Assembly: GCA_023091665.1 (NCBI GenBank)
Contig: JALJCQ010000009.1
Coordinates: 1,178,001 to 1,242,000, forward strand
Source: Pythium myriotylum
Lineage: Eukaryota; Oomycota; Peronosporomycetes; Pythiales; Pythiaceae
Length of the DNA stretch: 64,000 nt
Reading direction: 5' to 3'
Shown here: one piece after another, positions 1 through 10,382 of the stretch
Numbering within the stretch: position 1 is the first letter of the stretch
Layout: each line of letters starts with the position of its first letter
Translations under genes and position numbers: made by a program
Notes under the pieces: model-generated
The model's database searches: none
The model's input: only the letters and a program-made list of their open reading frames with translations
What the model was told of the DNA's origin: nothing

Positions 1-576
1 TACTGCCATGAACACTATGTGCTCCACCGCGATCTCAAGCCCGAGAACTTGCTGATTGGCTCGGATGGACAGGTCAAGATTGGCGATTTCGGTCTGGCGC
101 GCATCTATGGAAGTCCGAACCGCAACATGACTTCGATGGTGTGTACGATCTGGTACCGACCACCGGAACTGCTCTTTGGCGCGAGAGAGTACAGTGGGTC
201 GGTAGATATGTGGGGCGTCGGGTGCATCTTCGCCGAGCTCATGCTGCGCACTCCCTACCTGACCGGCATGAATGAGATTGACCAATTGGGCAAGATCTTC
301 CATGCGTTGGGAACTCCGTCGGAAGATGTGTGGCCGGGCATGACCTCATTGCCCAACTACATCGAGTTCACGTCGAACGCCGCGCCCCCACTGTCAGCAA
401 TTTTCTCGGCGGCGTCCGAGGACGCGTTGGATCTGCTCGGGAAACTTCTCAAGTACAACCCGTCAGAGCGACCGACCGCCGAGGAGGCGCTCAAGCACCC
501 GTACTTTTCGAACGCGCCAGCTCCGACTCCTACTGAGAAGCTTCCATCTACACAACCAGACCCAGCGAAAGCTTGA
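1..576 (+). CDS. CDK7: CDK7-type cyclin-dependent kinase (CAK / TFIIH kinase), C-terminal part
   Basis: The reading frame is open from base 1 (YCHEHYVLHRDLKPENLL), so the gene begins outside the window; 191 codons and the stop are present. Visible parts are the catalytic loop HRDLKPENLL, the DFG-containing GDFGLAR, an activation loop ending in WYRPPELLFGAR, and the C-lobe (VDMWGVGCIFAEL, LGTPSEDVWPGM). The tail FSNAPAPTPTEKLP matches the FSNRPGPTPxxxLP end of CDK7, which separates it from CDK1/2. CDK7 with cyclin H and MAT1 phosphorylates cell-cycle CDKs and the RNA polymerase II CTD. The N-lobe and cyclin-binding helix are missing because of the window edge. No intron is seen in this part. 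Assignment to CDK7 rather than another CDK is fairly firm. Confidence 0.88.
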   Translation, partial: YCHEHYVLHRDLKPENLLIGSDGQVKIGDFGLARIYGSPNRNMTSMVCTIWYRPPELLFGAREYSGSVDMWGVGCIFAELMLRTPYLTGMNEIDQLGKIFHALGTPSEDVWPGMTSLPNYIEFTSNAAPPLSAIFSAASEDALDLLGKLLKYNPSERPTAEEALKHPYFSNAPAPTPTEKLPSTQPDPAKA

Positions 577-917
577 TCTTTGTCATTCACGATAGGAAAG
601 GAAGTGTTCTGGTCGTGAGATAAGCAGCAGAGGGCGAGGCAATTATATAAGTGTCACTACCTCAAGTTGTGACTATTCCTCATGATGCTGCGACTATCTT
701 TGGAACTGGATCATGCTTCACCATCTTATGTGTCTCTACTGCAAGCAGTGATTGCACTTTACCGTCCTCTCTCCTCTTCTGAAGCTTGTGGTGCATAACG
801 CGTGTAGGATCCAGGTTAAGGCAGAGAGAAAGAGTCCCCACATAGGCGAAAGACTAGGTTCTTCGTCCCACTCACGTCAAGATTCCTCCGTTCCGAACGC
901 AACGTGACGGTACTGAG
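577..917. other. Intergenic region between the CDK7-like gene and the bactofilin gene
   Basis: This 341-bp stretch has no supported ORF. It must hold the 3' end of the upstream gene and the promoter of the bactofilin gene. An AT-rich patch with a TATATAAG-like string lies near 643-652. No repeat, RNA gene or strong palindrome was seen. Confidence 0.5.
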
Positions 918-1538
918 ATGGAGGAAGTCCCTGTGCCTCGCAACCCACCACCCAAGCCCAAGCGAACAAATGTCCCGTCGACTGCAATCGCTGAAGATGA
1001 TGGATACTCTGACACAGACTACGGCGTCTCTCCGGCTCGCCGAGGTCGCAACACTCGTCTGGAGCGACAGACAGACTCTCCTCCCCACACACCAACGTAT
1101 CCACCTGCACGGAATGTGAAGGTTCCCATAGTGGATGCTGAACCAGAGACGACGATCGGTGTCGCAGTGAAGATGAAGGGTGAGCTGAGTTTTGAGCGGT
1201 TGTTGCGGATTGAGGGTGAGTTCGAAGGCAAGCTGGTGTCAAAGGGCTCTTTGGTCGTCGGAACTAAGGGGGTTCTGACGGGGAACGTGGAGAACATGAA
1301 GGAGGTTTACGTCACGGGAGGCAAGATCGTTGGCAACGTTACAGTGGATAAGCTGGTCCTGCGGGACAAGGCTCAAGTGTTTGGCAATATCACTGCCAAG
1401 ACTGTGAAGATTGATCCCGACTGCATTGTGATCGGTCGTCTCAACGTGAACCCACAAGCTCCGGAGCGAATCAATGAGAAAGGAGAGATTGTAAAGGACG
1501 AGGGCGACGGTGCAGGCGTAGCACAGGCAAAGGCGTAG
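918..1538 (+). CDS. Bactofilin-domain (polymer-forming cytoskeletal) protein in a eukaryote
   Basis: This intronless ORF of 206 aa starts at ATG 918. Residues 1-75 are hydrophilic, rich in Pro, Ser, Thr and Arg, and probably disordered. Residues about 76-180 form a regular series of short beta-strand repeats with glycine turns: GELSFERLLRIEGEFEGKL, then SLVVGTKGVLTGNV, EVYVTGGKIVGNV, KLVLRDKAQVFGNI and KTVKIDPDCIVIGRL. This is the pattern of the bactofilin (DUF583) right-handed beta-helix, which in bacteria polymerises without nucleotide into filaments that scaffold cell shape, stalks or chromosome partitioning. The tail of about 25 aa is charged. Flanking genes are ordinary eukaryotic ones, so this is not bacterial contamination of the assembly at this scale. 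The family is essentially bacterial; presence here implies old transfer (inference). Its eukaryotic function is unknown to me. Confidence 0.85.
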   Translation: MEEVPVPRNPPPKPKRTNVPSTAIAEDDGYSDTDYGVSPARRGRNTRLERQTDSPPHTPTYPPARNVKVPIVDAEPETTIGVAVKMKGELSFERLLRIEGEFEGKLVSKGSLVVGTKGVLTGNVENMKEVYVTGGKIVGNVTVDKLVLRDKAQVFGNITAKTVKIDPDCIVIGRLNVNPQAPERINEKGEIVKDEGDGAGVAQAKA

Positions 1539-1656
1539 CAAGTACTAGTAGGATAGAGTTAGCACTGACCAACAGTATTTAAGCCGCGTCATATATATAC
1601 AGAAACCCATGGCGCTGCCACATTTTCGTGGCCATCCTCGTGCAATGCGAGAAACT

Positions 1657-2704
1657 CTAAAACTTGCTTGGACGTCTTCGTGCAGTAAATTTGCTGTCGT
1701 TCTTGATCTCCTTGCCCTGCTTACGGTATCGCTCCTTCTTCGCAAGCACCCAGTCCTTGCCTTTAACGGGCTCTCGTGCTCCACGGCGTTGCTGCATCCG
1801 CAACAGAACCAATGAGCACTGAGAACATCTAAATATCCAACTTGAAGTGGATCTAGCTTACCTTCTGTTGCTTTCGGCGTCCCTCAACAGCAATCTCATT
1901 CGCACCTTCGTTCGCACCGAGACCTTGTGGCACTTGCTGGGAGCCATCATAGCCAGCGAAGAGACACAGATAGAACTTCTTTGCCTTCGCACTGTTCGGG
2001 TAGTCGATGACAAGGCCGCCGGAGAAACCACACCGCATGGCAGTGCTGGAGATTTCTTCCATTTGCTCCGGGGTCTCCGGGTACAGCTGCAGCACAGCGC
2101 GGCTGCCACGCTTGAGGCACGTGTACAGAGTCGAGAAGAAGCGCGTAAGGCGCTTGCGAGCAGTCTGCTCCTTCTTGTCGGAGTAACAGAGCCACTGAAC
2201 CGCTGAGATGCTGATGCAGCCATCGAAGACTCCCGGACGGAACGGCAGACCACAGCCCATGTCTTGCAGAAAGACGTCACCGCTCGAATCGCGCTCGGAT
2301 GCAATGTCCAGCATGCTCTTGCTGATATCCACTCCGACCCACGCGTGGCCCGCTTCCTGGAGAGCCTCTGCGAAAAGTCAAGCAACACAAACCGTGAGCT
2401 GCTTCCTCTCTGCAACATCGTGCCAACCCTTCCACGTACGTCCACTGAGACCACTACCACAGCCAACATCCAGGATGAAGCATTCCTTGTCCGCTGGCAG
2501 GTTCAGCAGCTCAATCGCTCGGCGCGAGAGCTCCTCCTGCACTTTGATGATACGCGAGCTCGAGTTGTACTTGGCGGCCTCCTTCTCATCGTAGAAGAGC
2601 TGTCGTTGCACGAAACGACACCAAACCGATCAGCGAAAGATCCTTTATGCGATGCGCGTGCAGAAACGTACGTCCGGCGGCGAAATGTGCTCCGGTCGGC
2701 TCAT
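1657..2704 (-). CDS. BUD23: 18S rRNA (guanine-N7) methyltransferase Bud23/WBSCR22
   Basis: Spliced on the minus strand as exons 2704-2672, 2599-2440, 2367-1862 and 1791-1657, giving 277 aa (human WBSCR22 has 281). The 11-codon first exon encodes [11 protein letters not shown], the family start. It is followed by [16 protein letters not shown], the SAM site [11 protein letters not shown], and [17 protein letters not shown] across intron 2. Then come [20 protein letters not shown] with QWLC, and [13 protein letters not shown]. The last exon supplies the basic C-terminal tail ([19 protein letters not shown]). Introns are 70-72 nt with GT-AG ends. The enzyme methylates the conserved G of 18S rRNA with Trm112 as partner and acts in 40S subunit export. 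It converges with the bactofilin gene, 118 bp from stop to stop. Confidence 0.93.
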
Positions 2705-3605
2705 GGCGGCGGCGGCAGTGCAAGCGAGATGGATGCCTTTGGCGACCCGACGGAACCAGTCAAACAGTTGAGCTCCGATGGACGGGTGGGTTCATCTCCC
2801 ATCCAGCCCACGAGAGTGCCCAACCCGTTGATGTGGTCCACAACGGTATTGCTCCGATTACCGTAACGGTCTTCGCATTACAGTATTCGTTCTGATCCGT
2901 GCTTCCCGATCTGGCCTCCTCGGCTGATCTCGTTCTTTTTCTGTCCCGAGGCTGTCAGCTCCTTTGTCTCGTGAGCTCGGATGCTCTCACGCCACGATGG
3001 CTGCCGCTCGCTGGTTCTCCGTCGCGTCGCGAGGGAGTCGCCAGCGGAAGCCATGGACGCCGAGACCCCGCGCATCTCTTGACGAGCGAGCCTGACAGAG
3101 GCCAGTTCCCCTTGAGATCGTCAGTTCGCAGTCTGTTTTCGGGATGCAGCCCATCGCCCGATGGTAGGGTTTCACGAAAGAGATCCGGATGAACGAGTCT
3201 CAAAGGCAAGTCTCGGAGCTCAACTCGGCCTGATCTGATTTCATCCAGGCCCACCCGATTTAGCAGAATATGCGTTTATGGGGTGAGCGGGATGATGAGG
3301 GAGTAGAGATGAACCTTGTCGGTTACAGCCGAAATATAAAAATAGTCAGGCTTCTGGCAGCTGACCCCGGCCATGTGTTCTGTCCCGGCATGGACTGGGC
3401 AGCAGCACGTACATGGGAAGATGCACCGCCCCCCGGCCTTCTCGAGCGACTGCGGCATGGAGCGTTTGGATCACACACCCGAACATTCGTGACTCACGGT
3501 TGCTCGGCGAGCGCGAAAGCCTCTTCTTCTCGACCGCCACTTCCATCTTCTCCGTCTCCACACCTGGACGCGGACAAGTTACACGCTGAGCTCACTCTCG
3601 ACGCC
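2705..3605. other. Intergenic region between BUD23 (-) and the SLC1-type transporter (+)
   Basis: About 900 bp separate the two divergent start codons. The transporter frame stays open upstream to 3270, but the 112 extra codons look non-coding and the ATG at 3606 has a GCCATGG context. Other ORFs here resemble no family. It presumably contains two promoters and 5' leaders; I recognise no specific element. Confidence 0.5.
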
Positions 3606-5360
3606 ATGGCCAAGAAACCCGACGGCTTCACTCTCTACACCATGGACGATGGCGCGAGCAGCCAGTTGTCGGGCCTCTCGGGCATGAGCCCGTACTCGGG
3701 CCCGTCGCAGAGCTCGTCCAACACGCGCGCCATGGGCGGCCGCGCGCCGCCGCCGCACACGCAGCTCCGCACCAACTTCACGACGGGCAACGCCGGCAAC
3801 CGCCGCTCCGTCCACTCGCCGAGCGCGGCGCAATTCCACACGATGAACACGCCGCCGGCCGCGGCCCCGAACACCGGCGCGGCCCAGTTCGCCGCCGCGC
3901 TGAGCGCGCAGCAGACTTCCATCATGTCCAAGCTCAGCATGGGACTCATCATCGTATGCATCATCGCGGGCGCGGGCCTCGGAGCTCTCATCCACAACTT
4001 TGACGTCGACCCTGCGGTCTCGAAATGGATCAAGCTGCCGGGCGACCTCTATGTCCGTGCGATTCAGTGTGTCGTCATCCCGCTCGTGTTTGTGAACCTG
4101 GTCGTCTCACTCTCCGATATTATCCATGCCGGTCAGGGCCAGCGCATCGGTCTCCGTGTTGCTATGCTTTTCGTGGTTACGACTGCGATCTGCGTTGCCG
4201 AGGGCATTGGCATGGGCTACATCTCGCGCTCGTTGCTCAACATCAGCAACACATCCAAGCAGACTAAGACACAGGCCGTATTCGGCATCCAGTGCAGCAA
4301 CGGCAAGTACTTGGAAGAACTCGCCAACGGCCTCGTAACATGCTCAGCATCTAGTGTCAACGCCACGTCCAAGTTCGTCGTGAATGACATCAACAACGCG
4401 TTCGTGCGCAACTCGTCCTCGCTCTCGCCGACGGGCTCGCTGACGGATAACCTCATGACCGTGTTGAAGATGATCGTCCCGTCCAACATCATGTCGGCGT
4501 TCGTGAACAACACGCTGCTCAGCATCGTCGCCTTCGCGATCCCGTGCGGTGTGACGCTCGCCAAGAGCTTCCACGGCCCGATCCAGCTCAACCCGTTGCT
4601 CGAGTTCCTTCGAGAGGTGAACGAGTCGCTCATCATGATGGTCAGCTGGGTTATCCGCTTCACCCCGATCGCCGTACTCTCGCTGCTTGCTGGCTCGTTT
4701 GGTGAGCACCTGAGCGTGATGAGCAACTCGCCCATCTCGCTTACGCTCAAGATCTCGGGCCTGTTCCTCGGTGCGGTTGTGTTCCACATGTGCGTGGTGA
4801 TGCCCGCGCTCTTCATGGCCTGTGCGCGATCCAACCCACTTCGCTTCATGATGCACCTCACGCCGGCCTACGTGTACAGCCTCGGCTGTGCGTCGTCGAT
4901 GGCGACGCTTCCTGTGACGATGACCTGCATCGAGAGGTCGCGCTCTGTGTCCACCTCGATCATGTACTTCGTCATGTCTATCGGCGCCTCGCTCCACATG
5001 AACGGCTCGGCGATCTACTTGCCGATGATGACGATGTTCCTCGCTGATGTCTCGGGCCTGTGGTCGGGTCTCGGCACGCCGCAGATGCTGTCGCTCGCGC
5101 TCGCCGCCTTCCTCGGCTCGCTCGCCGCTGCCCCTGTGCCCGGCGGCAGCGTCGTGATACTCACCACTGTGTGGAGCATTGCGTTCCCGAGCACCCCGAT
5201 CCCGTCCTACTACGCATTCCTCGTGGCGGCCGACGTGATCCTCGACCGCCTCGTGACGGTCTGCAACATCAACGGCGACGCCATGATCTGCCGCATCATC
5301 GAGGAGCAGTCCAACGAGGACCTGCTCCTCCGTACCAACCCGAACGCCCTGCGGGGTTAA
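3606..5360 (+). CDS. Dicarboxylate/amino acid:cation symporter (SLC1/DAACS family)
   Basis: This intronless gene encodes 584 aa from ATG 3606. Residues 1-105 are hydrophilic and rich in Ser, Pro and Gly, presumably cytosolic. Several membrane segments follow, beginning LSMGLIIVCIIAGAGLGAL. Family landmarks of the glutamate-transporter fold are present: the serine-rich re-entrant loop HP1 (CASSMATLPVTM), the TM7 motif (HMNGSAIYLP), HP2 (PVPGGSVVIL) and TM8 (DRLVTVCNINGDA). A Cys- and Ser-rich loop of about 70 aa with several N-glycosylation sequons (NISNTS, NATS, NSS) lies between TM3 and TM4, as in eukaryotic EAATs. It should carry acidic or neutral amino acids with Na+ or H+ at the plasma membrane. 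The substrate cannot be deduced from sequence alone: the canonical TM8 Arg site reads NINGDA with no obvious change. Confidence 0.9.
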   Translation: MAKKPDGFTLYTMDDGASSQLSGLSGMSPYSGPSQSSSNTRAMGGRAPPPHTQLRTNFTTGNAGNRRSVHSPSAAQFHTMNTPPAAAPNTGAAQFAAALSAQQTSIMSKLSMGLIIVCIIAGAGLGALIHNFDVDPAVSKWIKLPGDLYVRAIQCVVIPLVFVNLVVSLSDIIHAGQGQRIGLRVAMLFVVTTAICVAEGIGMGYISRSLLNISNTSKQTKTQAVFGIQCSNGKYLEELANGLVTCSASSVNATSKFVVNDINNAFVRNSSSLSPTGSLTDNLMTVLKMIVPSNIMSAFVNNTLLSIVAFAIPCGVTLAKSFHGPIQLNPLLEFLREVNESLIMMVSWVIRFTPIAVLSLLAGSFGEHLSVMSNSPISLTLKISGLFLGAVVFHMCVVMPALFMACARSNPLRFMMHLTPAYVYSLGCASSMATLPVTMTCIERSRSVSTSIMYFVMSIGASLHMNGSAIYLPMMTMFLADVSGLWSGLGTPQMLSLALAAFLGSLAAAPVPGGSVVILTTVWSIAFPSTPIPSYYAFLVAADVILDRLVTVCNINGDAMICRIIEEQSNEDLLLRTNPNALRG

Positions 5361-5723
5361 GTGAGGGACTCCAGCGTAGCGTCTCTCGTTCTCGTTGTAT
5401 ATATTTCCTTTCTCCGCGACCGAGTGAAGTCCGATAGTCAGATAACTAGGCAAGGAAAGAGACCGATGATCGTTGTCATGTACATGCTCCTCTTCCATTT
5501 TCCTCCTCACCACGGCAACCTGGGTCACTACTCCCTCGCTAGACTGACCTCTCCCGCTTTGCAAGGTTCAATACCTTTCTTTAAGCAACTTTCCGTCCTT
5601 GATGTACAGCATATTGCGGATTTTCCCTCTTTTTAGCGAGCTCGGTGAGACCATCACTCTTCGCCCCGCCCTCTGGCCAACCCCCCTTCGGTTCACACTC
5701 GGGGGAAACCACAGGCGCGCAAG
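5361..5723. other. Intergenic region between the SLC1-type transporter and SF3B3
   Basis: This 363-bp gap lies between two genes on the same strand. It should contain the transporter 3' UTR and the SF3B3 promoter. A TCACTCTTC string near 5653 resembles an oomycete initiator, but only weakly. No repeat or RNA gene was seen. Confidence 0.45.
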
Positions 5724-8700
5724 ATGCACCTCCTCAACCTCACGCTGCAGGCGCCGACGGCCATCAACCTCGCGGTCTACGGCAACTTCTCGGCCCCGCA
5801 GGCCCAGGAGTTCGTGGTCTCGCGCGGGAACGTGCTGCAGCTGCTGCGCCCGAGCGACGACGGCCGCCTCGAGACCGTCATCTCCACCGAGGTCTTCGGC
5901 GTCATCCGCTCGCTGCGGCCCTTCCGCCTCACGGGCAGCACGCAGGACTACCTCGTCGTCGGCTCCGACTCGGGCAAGATCATCGTGCTCGAGGTCGACG
6001 TCGCGACCAGCCAGTTTGTCGTCAAGCAGAATGAGACCTATGGCAAGACGGGCTGCCGCCGCATCACGCCCGGCCAGTACGCGGCCGCCGACCCGAAGGG
6101 ACGCGCGATCATGATCGGCGCCGTCGAGAAGCAGAAGCTCGTCTACGTCATGAACCGCGACGCGTCCAACCGCCTGACGATCTCGTCGCCGCTCGAGGCC
6201 CACCGCTCGCACGCGATCCACTTCGACCTTGTCGGGCTTGATGTAGGCTTCGAGAACCCGATCTTCGCGAGTCTTGAGCTCGACTATGCTGAGGCCGACG
6301 CGGATCCGACGGGCGAGGCCGTGCGCGAGAGCGTCAAAACTGTCGTGTACTATGAGCTCGATCTCGGTTTGAACCATGTGACGAGACGATGGAGCGAGCA
6401 GGTTGTACGCTCCGCGAATATGCTGGTTGCAGTGCCAGGCGGGAGTGACGGACCCGGCGGCGTGCTTGTACTGGGCGAGAACGTTGTACAGTACAAGAAT
6501 GAGAATCACCCTGAGCTGGTGTGTCAACTGCCACGTCGCCAGGGTGAGACCCGAGACATTGTGATCACGGCTGCCGCGACCCACAAGCAACGCGATCTTT
6601 TCTTCGTGCTGTTGCAGTCTGAACTCGGTGACTTGTATAAGATATCTCTTGACTACTCGGGAAATGTCGTGCAAGAAGTGAAGGTGCAGTACTTCGACAC
6701 TATCCCTGTCGCCACCTCGCTGTGCATTACCAAGACTGGTCTGCTCTTTGCCGCGTCTGAGTTCGCAAATCACTATCTATTCCAGTTCTTGAGCATTGGA
6801 GATGGCGATGACACGGCGCAAACGTCAAGCGCAGCCATGGACACTTCTGAATACCCAACCTTCACGGTTCGGAAACTCAAGAACCTTGCCATGGCCAGTC
6901 ACACAGAGAGCCTGAGCCCAATTACTCAACTTCTTGTAGATGATTTGGCAAATGAGCTCACTCCTCAGATGTACGCGCTTTCCGGTCGTAACAATCGCTC
7001 AACTCTTCGAGTGTTGAGACACGGTCTGCCGGTTACAGAGATGGCTGCTAGTGGTCTTCCTGGTGTTGCGAAGTCTGTTTGGTGTTTGAAAGAATCGAAC
7101 TCTGACCCACACGATAAGTATATCGTCGTGAGCTTCGAGGATGCTACTCTCGTGCTCGGTATCGGAGACTCCGTTGAACAGGTTGATGACTCGGGATTCG
7201 TTGGAGACCACGGTTCGTTGCTCGTAAACCTTATGGAGGATGATTCGATGCTCCAAGTGCACACAAACGGAGTTCGCCATATCCGCAAGTTCCAGCCAGT
7301 GACTGAGTGGAAAGCTCCCGGCAAGAAAGTTATTGAGCGCTGTGCTGCTAACTCGAGGCAACTTGTGATTTGTCTCGCAGGTGGGGAAATTATCTACTTC
7401 GAGCTGAGCGCAAGCGGGGAACTTCAAGAGCGAGGAAAGTTCGACCTTGGATTCGAAGTGTGCTCGCTTGACATTGGTGAGGTACCCGAAGGCCGTCAGC
7501 GATTCCCTTATGTTGCAATCGGCAGTTGGGATAACACTGTGCGAATCCTTGCGCTCGATCCAAACGACCTATTCCGCCCCAAGTCGACCCTGGCTCTGAC
7601 CTCTCACCCGGTCAGCCTTTGCATGGCGCAGCTTCAGGTTGAGCCCAACAGCTCTGGATCCGACAGCATCACCACGAGTGGGCTCTTTTTGAGTATTGGG
7701 TTGGATAACGGTGTCCTTCAACAGCTGCGACTTGACCCGCTCACAGGATCACTCACAGACTCTCGGTCGCGTGTGCTTGGAACGAAGCCTGTTAAGCTCG
7801 TTCGTATTCTTGTCCAAGGCAAACGCGCCATCCTGGCCCTCTCGAGCCGAGCGTGGCTTTCTTATTTCCACCAGACCCGCCGCCATCTCACACCACTTTC
7901 GTGCGAAACGTTGACCTCTGCCAGCTCATTTGTGTCTGAGCAATGTCCAGAAGGAATTGTGGCACTGTCCGGTGAAACCATGAAGATTCTTACACTGGAT
8001 CAGCTCGGCGATACTTTCAACCAGCAGAAGGCACAACTGCGGTACACTCCTCGTAAGGCTGTCGTTCACCCACCATCACGGCGACTGATCATCATTGAGA
8101 CTGATCACAATGAATACAACGCCTCGTACAAGCGCCAGCATGGACACGCTATCGCAGATATCAAGCCTCAGTCGGCGGACGACGATGAAAGCGAGCTCGC
8201 AGAAGCGCTACTTGTCCCGCGAGGTCCGATCGCACCAGGAAATGACCGATGGGCTTCGTGCGTCCGTATAATTGACCCGGTCTCAAACACGACAGTTGCA
8301 TGTGAGGAACTCGACGAGAATGAGCGTGCGCGCAGTATCACGACATGTGTTTTCCATGATCGTGGTGGAGAAGTATTCATTATCGTTGGCACTGTCAAGG
8401 CCATGTCTCTTCATCCGCAAACGGCTCCTCAAGGTGGTCTTCTGCGAGTCTACCGTGTCGTTGAAGGTGTTCAACTCGTACTCGTGCATACTACTGAAGT
8501 TGACGGCATTCCTCATGCCATGTGCGAATTCCAGGGAAGGCTTCTTGTTTCAGTTGGGAAGGCACTTCGCATCTACGATTTGGGAAAGAGAAAACTTCTT
8601 CGCAAGTGCGAGAACCGGAACTTCCCTTCGATTCTTATTGACTTAAAGGCTGCCGGTGATCGTGTTTACGCATCAGATCTTCAGGAGTCGTTCCATCTTG

Positions 8701-9388
8701 TGAAGTACAAGAAAGATGAGAACCAACTCGTCATCTTCGCTGACGACTGCGTTCCACGTCACATCACGTGCAGCGCTGTGCTCGACTACGATACAATCGC
8801 GGGTGGAGATAAGTTCGGCAACATCTTCGTCGCGCGCCTACCCTCCGAGGTGTCGGATGAAGTGGATAATCCCACGGGAAACCGAATGCTGTGGGACACT
8901 GGTCTGCTAAACGGTGCCCCAAACAAGCTTGAGCAGGTCAGACACGACGTAGTTTTCTTCTTGCTTCCATGCTCTGACTTCTGACACTTGTGATGATATT
9001 TGTTGTGCAGGTTGTGCAATTCTATGTGGGCGAGGTTGTGACTTCAGTTGTACGTGCTAGACTCATGGCCGGTGGTATGGAAGCTATTGTGTACACAACC
9101 GTGATGGGCCGTATTGGTGCCCTCTTACCATTCACATCGCGCCAAGATGTCGACTTCTACACTCATCTGGAAATGTACATGCGTCAAGAGAAGCCACCAC
9201 TTCTCGGTCGTGATCACCTCTCGTACCGATCGTACTTCATTCCAGTGAAGAACGTCACCGATGGTGATTTGTGCGAACAATTTGTGCTTCTCTCTCCTGA
9301 GACTCAGAAAACCGTTGCCGAGGAGCTCGACCTCACTCCTGCTGAAGTGCTCAAGAAGCTCGAAGATATCCGCAATCGGTTGCTCTGA
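5724..9388 (+). CDS. SF3B3: Splicing factor 3B subunit 3 (SF3B3/SAP130/Rse1)
   Basis: Exons 5724-8936 and 9011-9388 give 1196 aa, close to the human 1217. The intron (74 nt) joins NGAPNKLEQ to VVQFYVGEVV. The start MHLLNLTLQAPTAINLAVYG matches the family. Other blocks nearly identical to SF3B3 include EVFGVIRSL, DYLVVGSDSGKIIVLE, DPKGRAIMIGAVEKQKLVY, NRDASNRLTISSPLEAH, TPGKKVIERCA and RDHLSYRSYFIPVKNV, then DGDLCEQF and KKLEDIRNRLL near the end. The protein is a three-beta-propeller (MMS1/CPSF160-like) scaffold in the U2 snRNP SF3b complex that recognises the branch point; SAGA also uses it in other eukaryotes. Without splicing the ORF would end soon after the donor, losing the last ~125 residues. 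Confidence 0.97.
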
Positions 9389-9554
9389 GCTGGGTGGATT
9401 GCCAGTATTCAGACTAAAGAGCGAGTTATTGAACGCCTGGGTACCACGCGGACATCCGCGGGAGTGTCTATGTCGCTCGTTAAATATACGATTCCCCATC
9501 GTCTCAGAGATCAATGTCACCCTGTCGCGGCAAAAACACTAACAGCTACATCTA

Positions 9555-10221
9555 TCATACGTGAGGCAAACGCATCGCGGTCTTGTCTGGGAAAAGCAGT
9601 CTCCTCATTTGCACGAAAACTTCCTGTAGGACGGCGATTCTCGGCCGAAAATGCTGTCGGTATCGACCATGTGAGTCAAGAATGCAGTAAGTTACAGACA
9701 CGACACGAACCTCAAAAGGAAGCACCATCTCATCTCTGCTATGGAGCATAAAGGCGATGTAGTAGACAACGTCGCTGAACGCGAACGCCTCGTTCACGAC
9801 CACGGCGCTGATATCGGCCGCGTCGATGAACTGCTTGGAGGTCGCGCCGTTGCGTCTGCGCTGGCTCAGCTGCACGCCCAGCGACGGCACGACGAGCACC
9901 GACTCTGCCGACACCACTCCGATGTGAATACGCGACCACCACAAACCACATTCCAGTGCATACCCACTCACCTTCCACGACCACGGAGCCCGTGAGCGCG
10001 CGCACCACGTAGGCGAGCACGAGGGCAGCGCCGCTGACGTAGAGCCAGAAGCGTCCCGGCAACTCCTGCGCCTGCCACGACGCTGCGCTCGCGCCGGCGA
10101 CGAGCCAGAGCAGAGACGGGACATGCTGCCACGCAGACGCAGCCCTCGCGGGCGCGCGCAGCGTGTACTCGACGGCGGAGGCGCCGACAGCCGTCACGCG
10201 GAGATCCACTTGCTCGCGCAT
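9555..10221 (-). CDS. PIGH: PIG-H subunit of the GPI-GlcNAc transferase
   Basis: Exons 10221-9972, 9904-9711 and 9653-9555 give 180 aa (human PIG-H 188). The N-terminal half has two hydrophobic segments (WQHVPSLLWLVAGASAA and LYVSGAALVLAYVVRAL), as expected for a hairpin membrane anchor. The PIG-H domain follows: VVEESVLVVPSLGVQL created by splicing intron 1, IDAADISAVVVNEAF, VVYYIAFML and RPRIAVLQEVF. PIG-H works with PIG-A, C, P, Q and Y on the ER to add GlcNAc to phosphatidylinositol, the first step of GPI-anchor synthesis. The second intron is 57 nt and stays in frame if retained (19 extra codons). The ATG at 10221 is the first in frame; upstream codons begin from TTG only. It diverges from the AlkB gene with 161 bp between start codons. 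Confidence 0.86.
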
Positions 10222-10382
10222 CGTGTCGGTCAGGATCTGCCCCCAGGCAGCGACCAAAAGTCCCAATTTTAGGATCGAACTGGACCTTAATCTAGGCAAA
10301 ATCCCGATTCAGTTGCTGGATCTCTCCTAGTTTGTTGATCGTTTAGGATCCAATCGGCGTGGCTCTGTGACGAGCGACGGGA
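10222..10382. promoter_or_regulatory. Short bidirectional promoter between PIGH and the AlkB-like gene
   Basis: The two start codons are 161 bp apart. The stretch contains a CCAAT box (10350-10354, forward) and the octamer ttaggatc twice (about 10269 and 10343). Function as a promoter follows from position; the role of these strings is inferred. Confidence 0.45.

Noticed and set aside
3270..3605. 112-codon N-terminal extension of the SLC1-type transporter
   Set aside because: Composition is unlike the protein and no family member has it; the ATG at 3606 has a better context.
4344..5564. 406-codon antisense ORF across the SLC1-type transporter
   Set aside because: It has a skewed Arg/His/Glu composition and no family resemblance; it is the complement of a GC-rich coding exon. 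The same holds for 5568-6773 and 18254-19468 on the minus strand.
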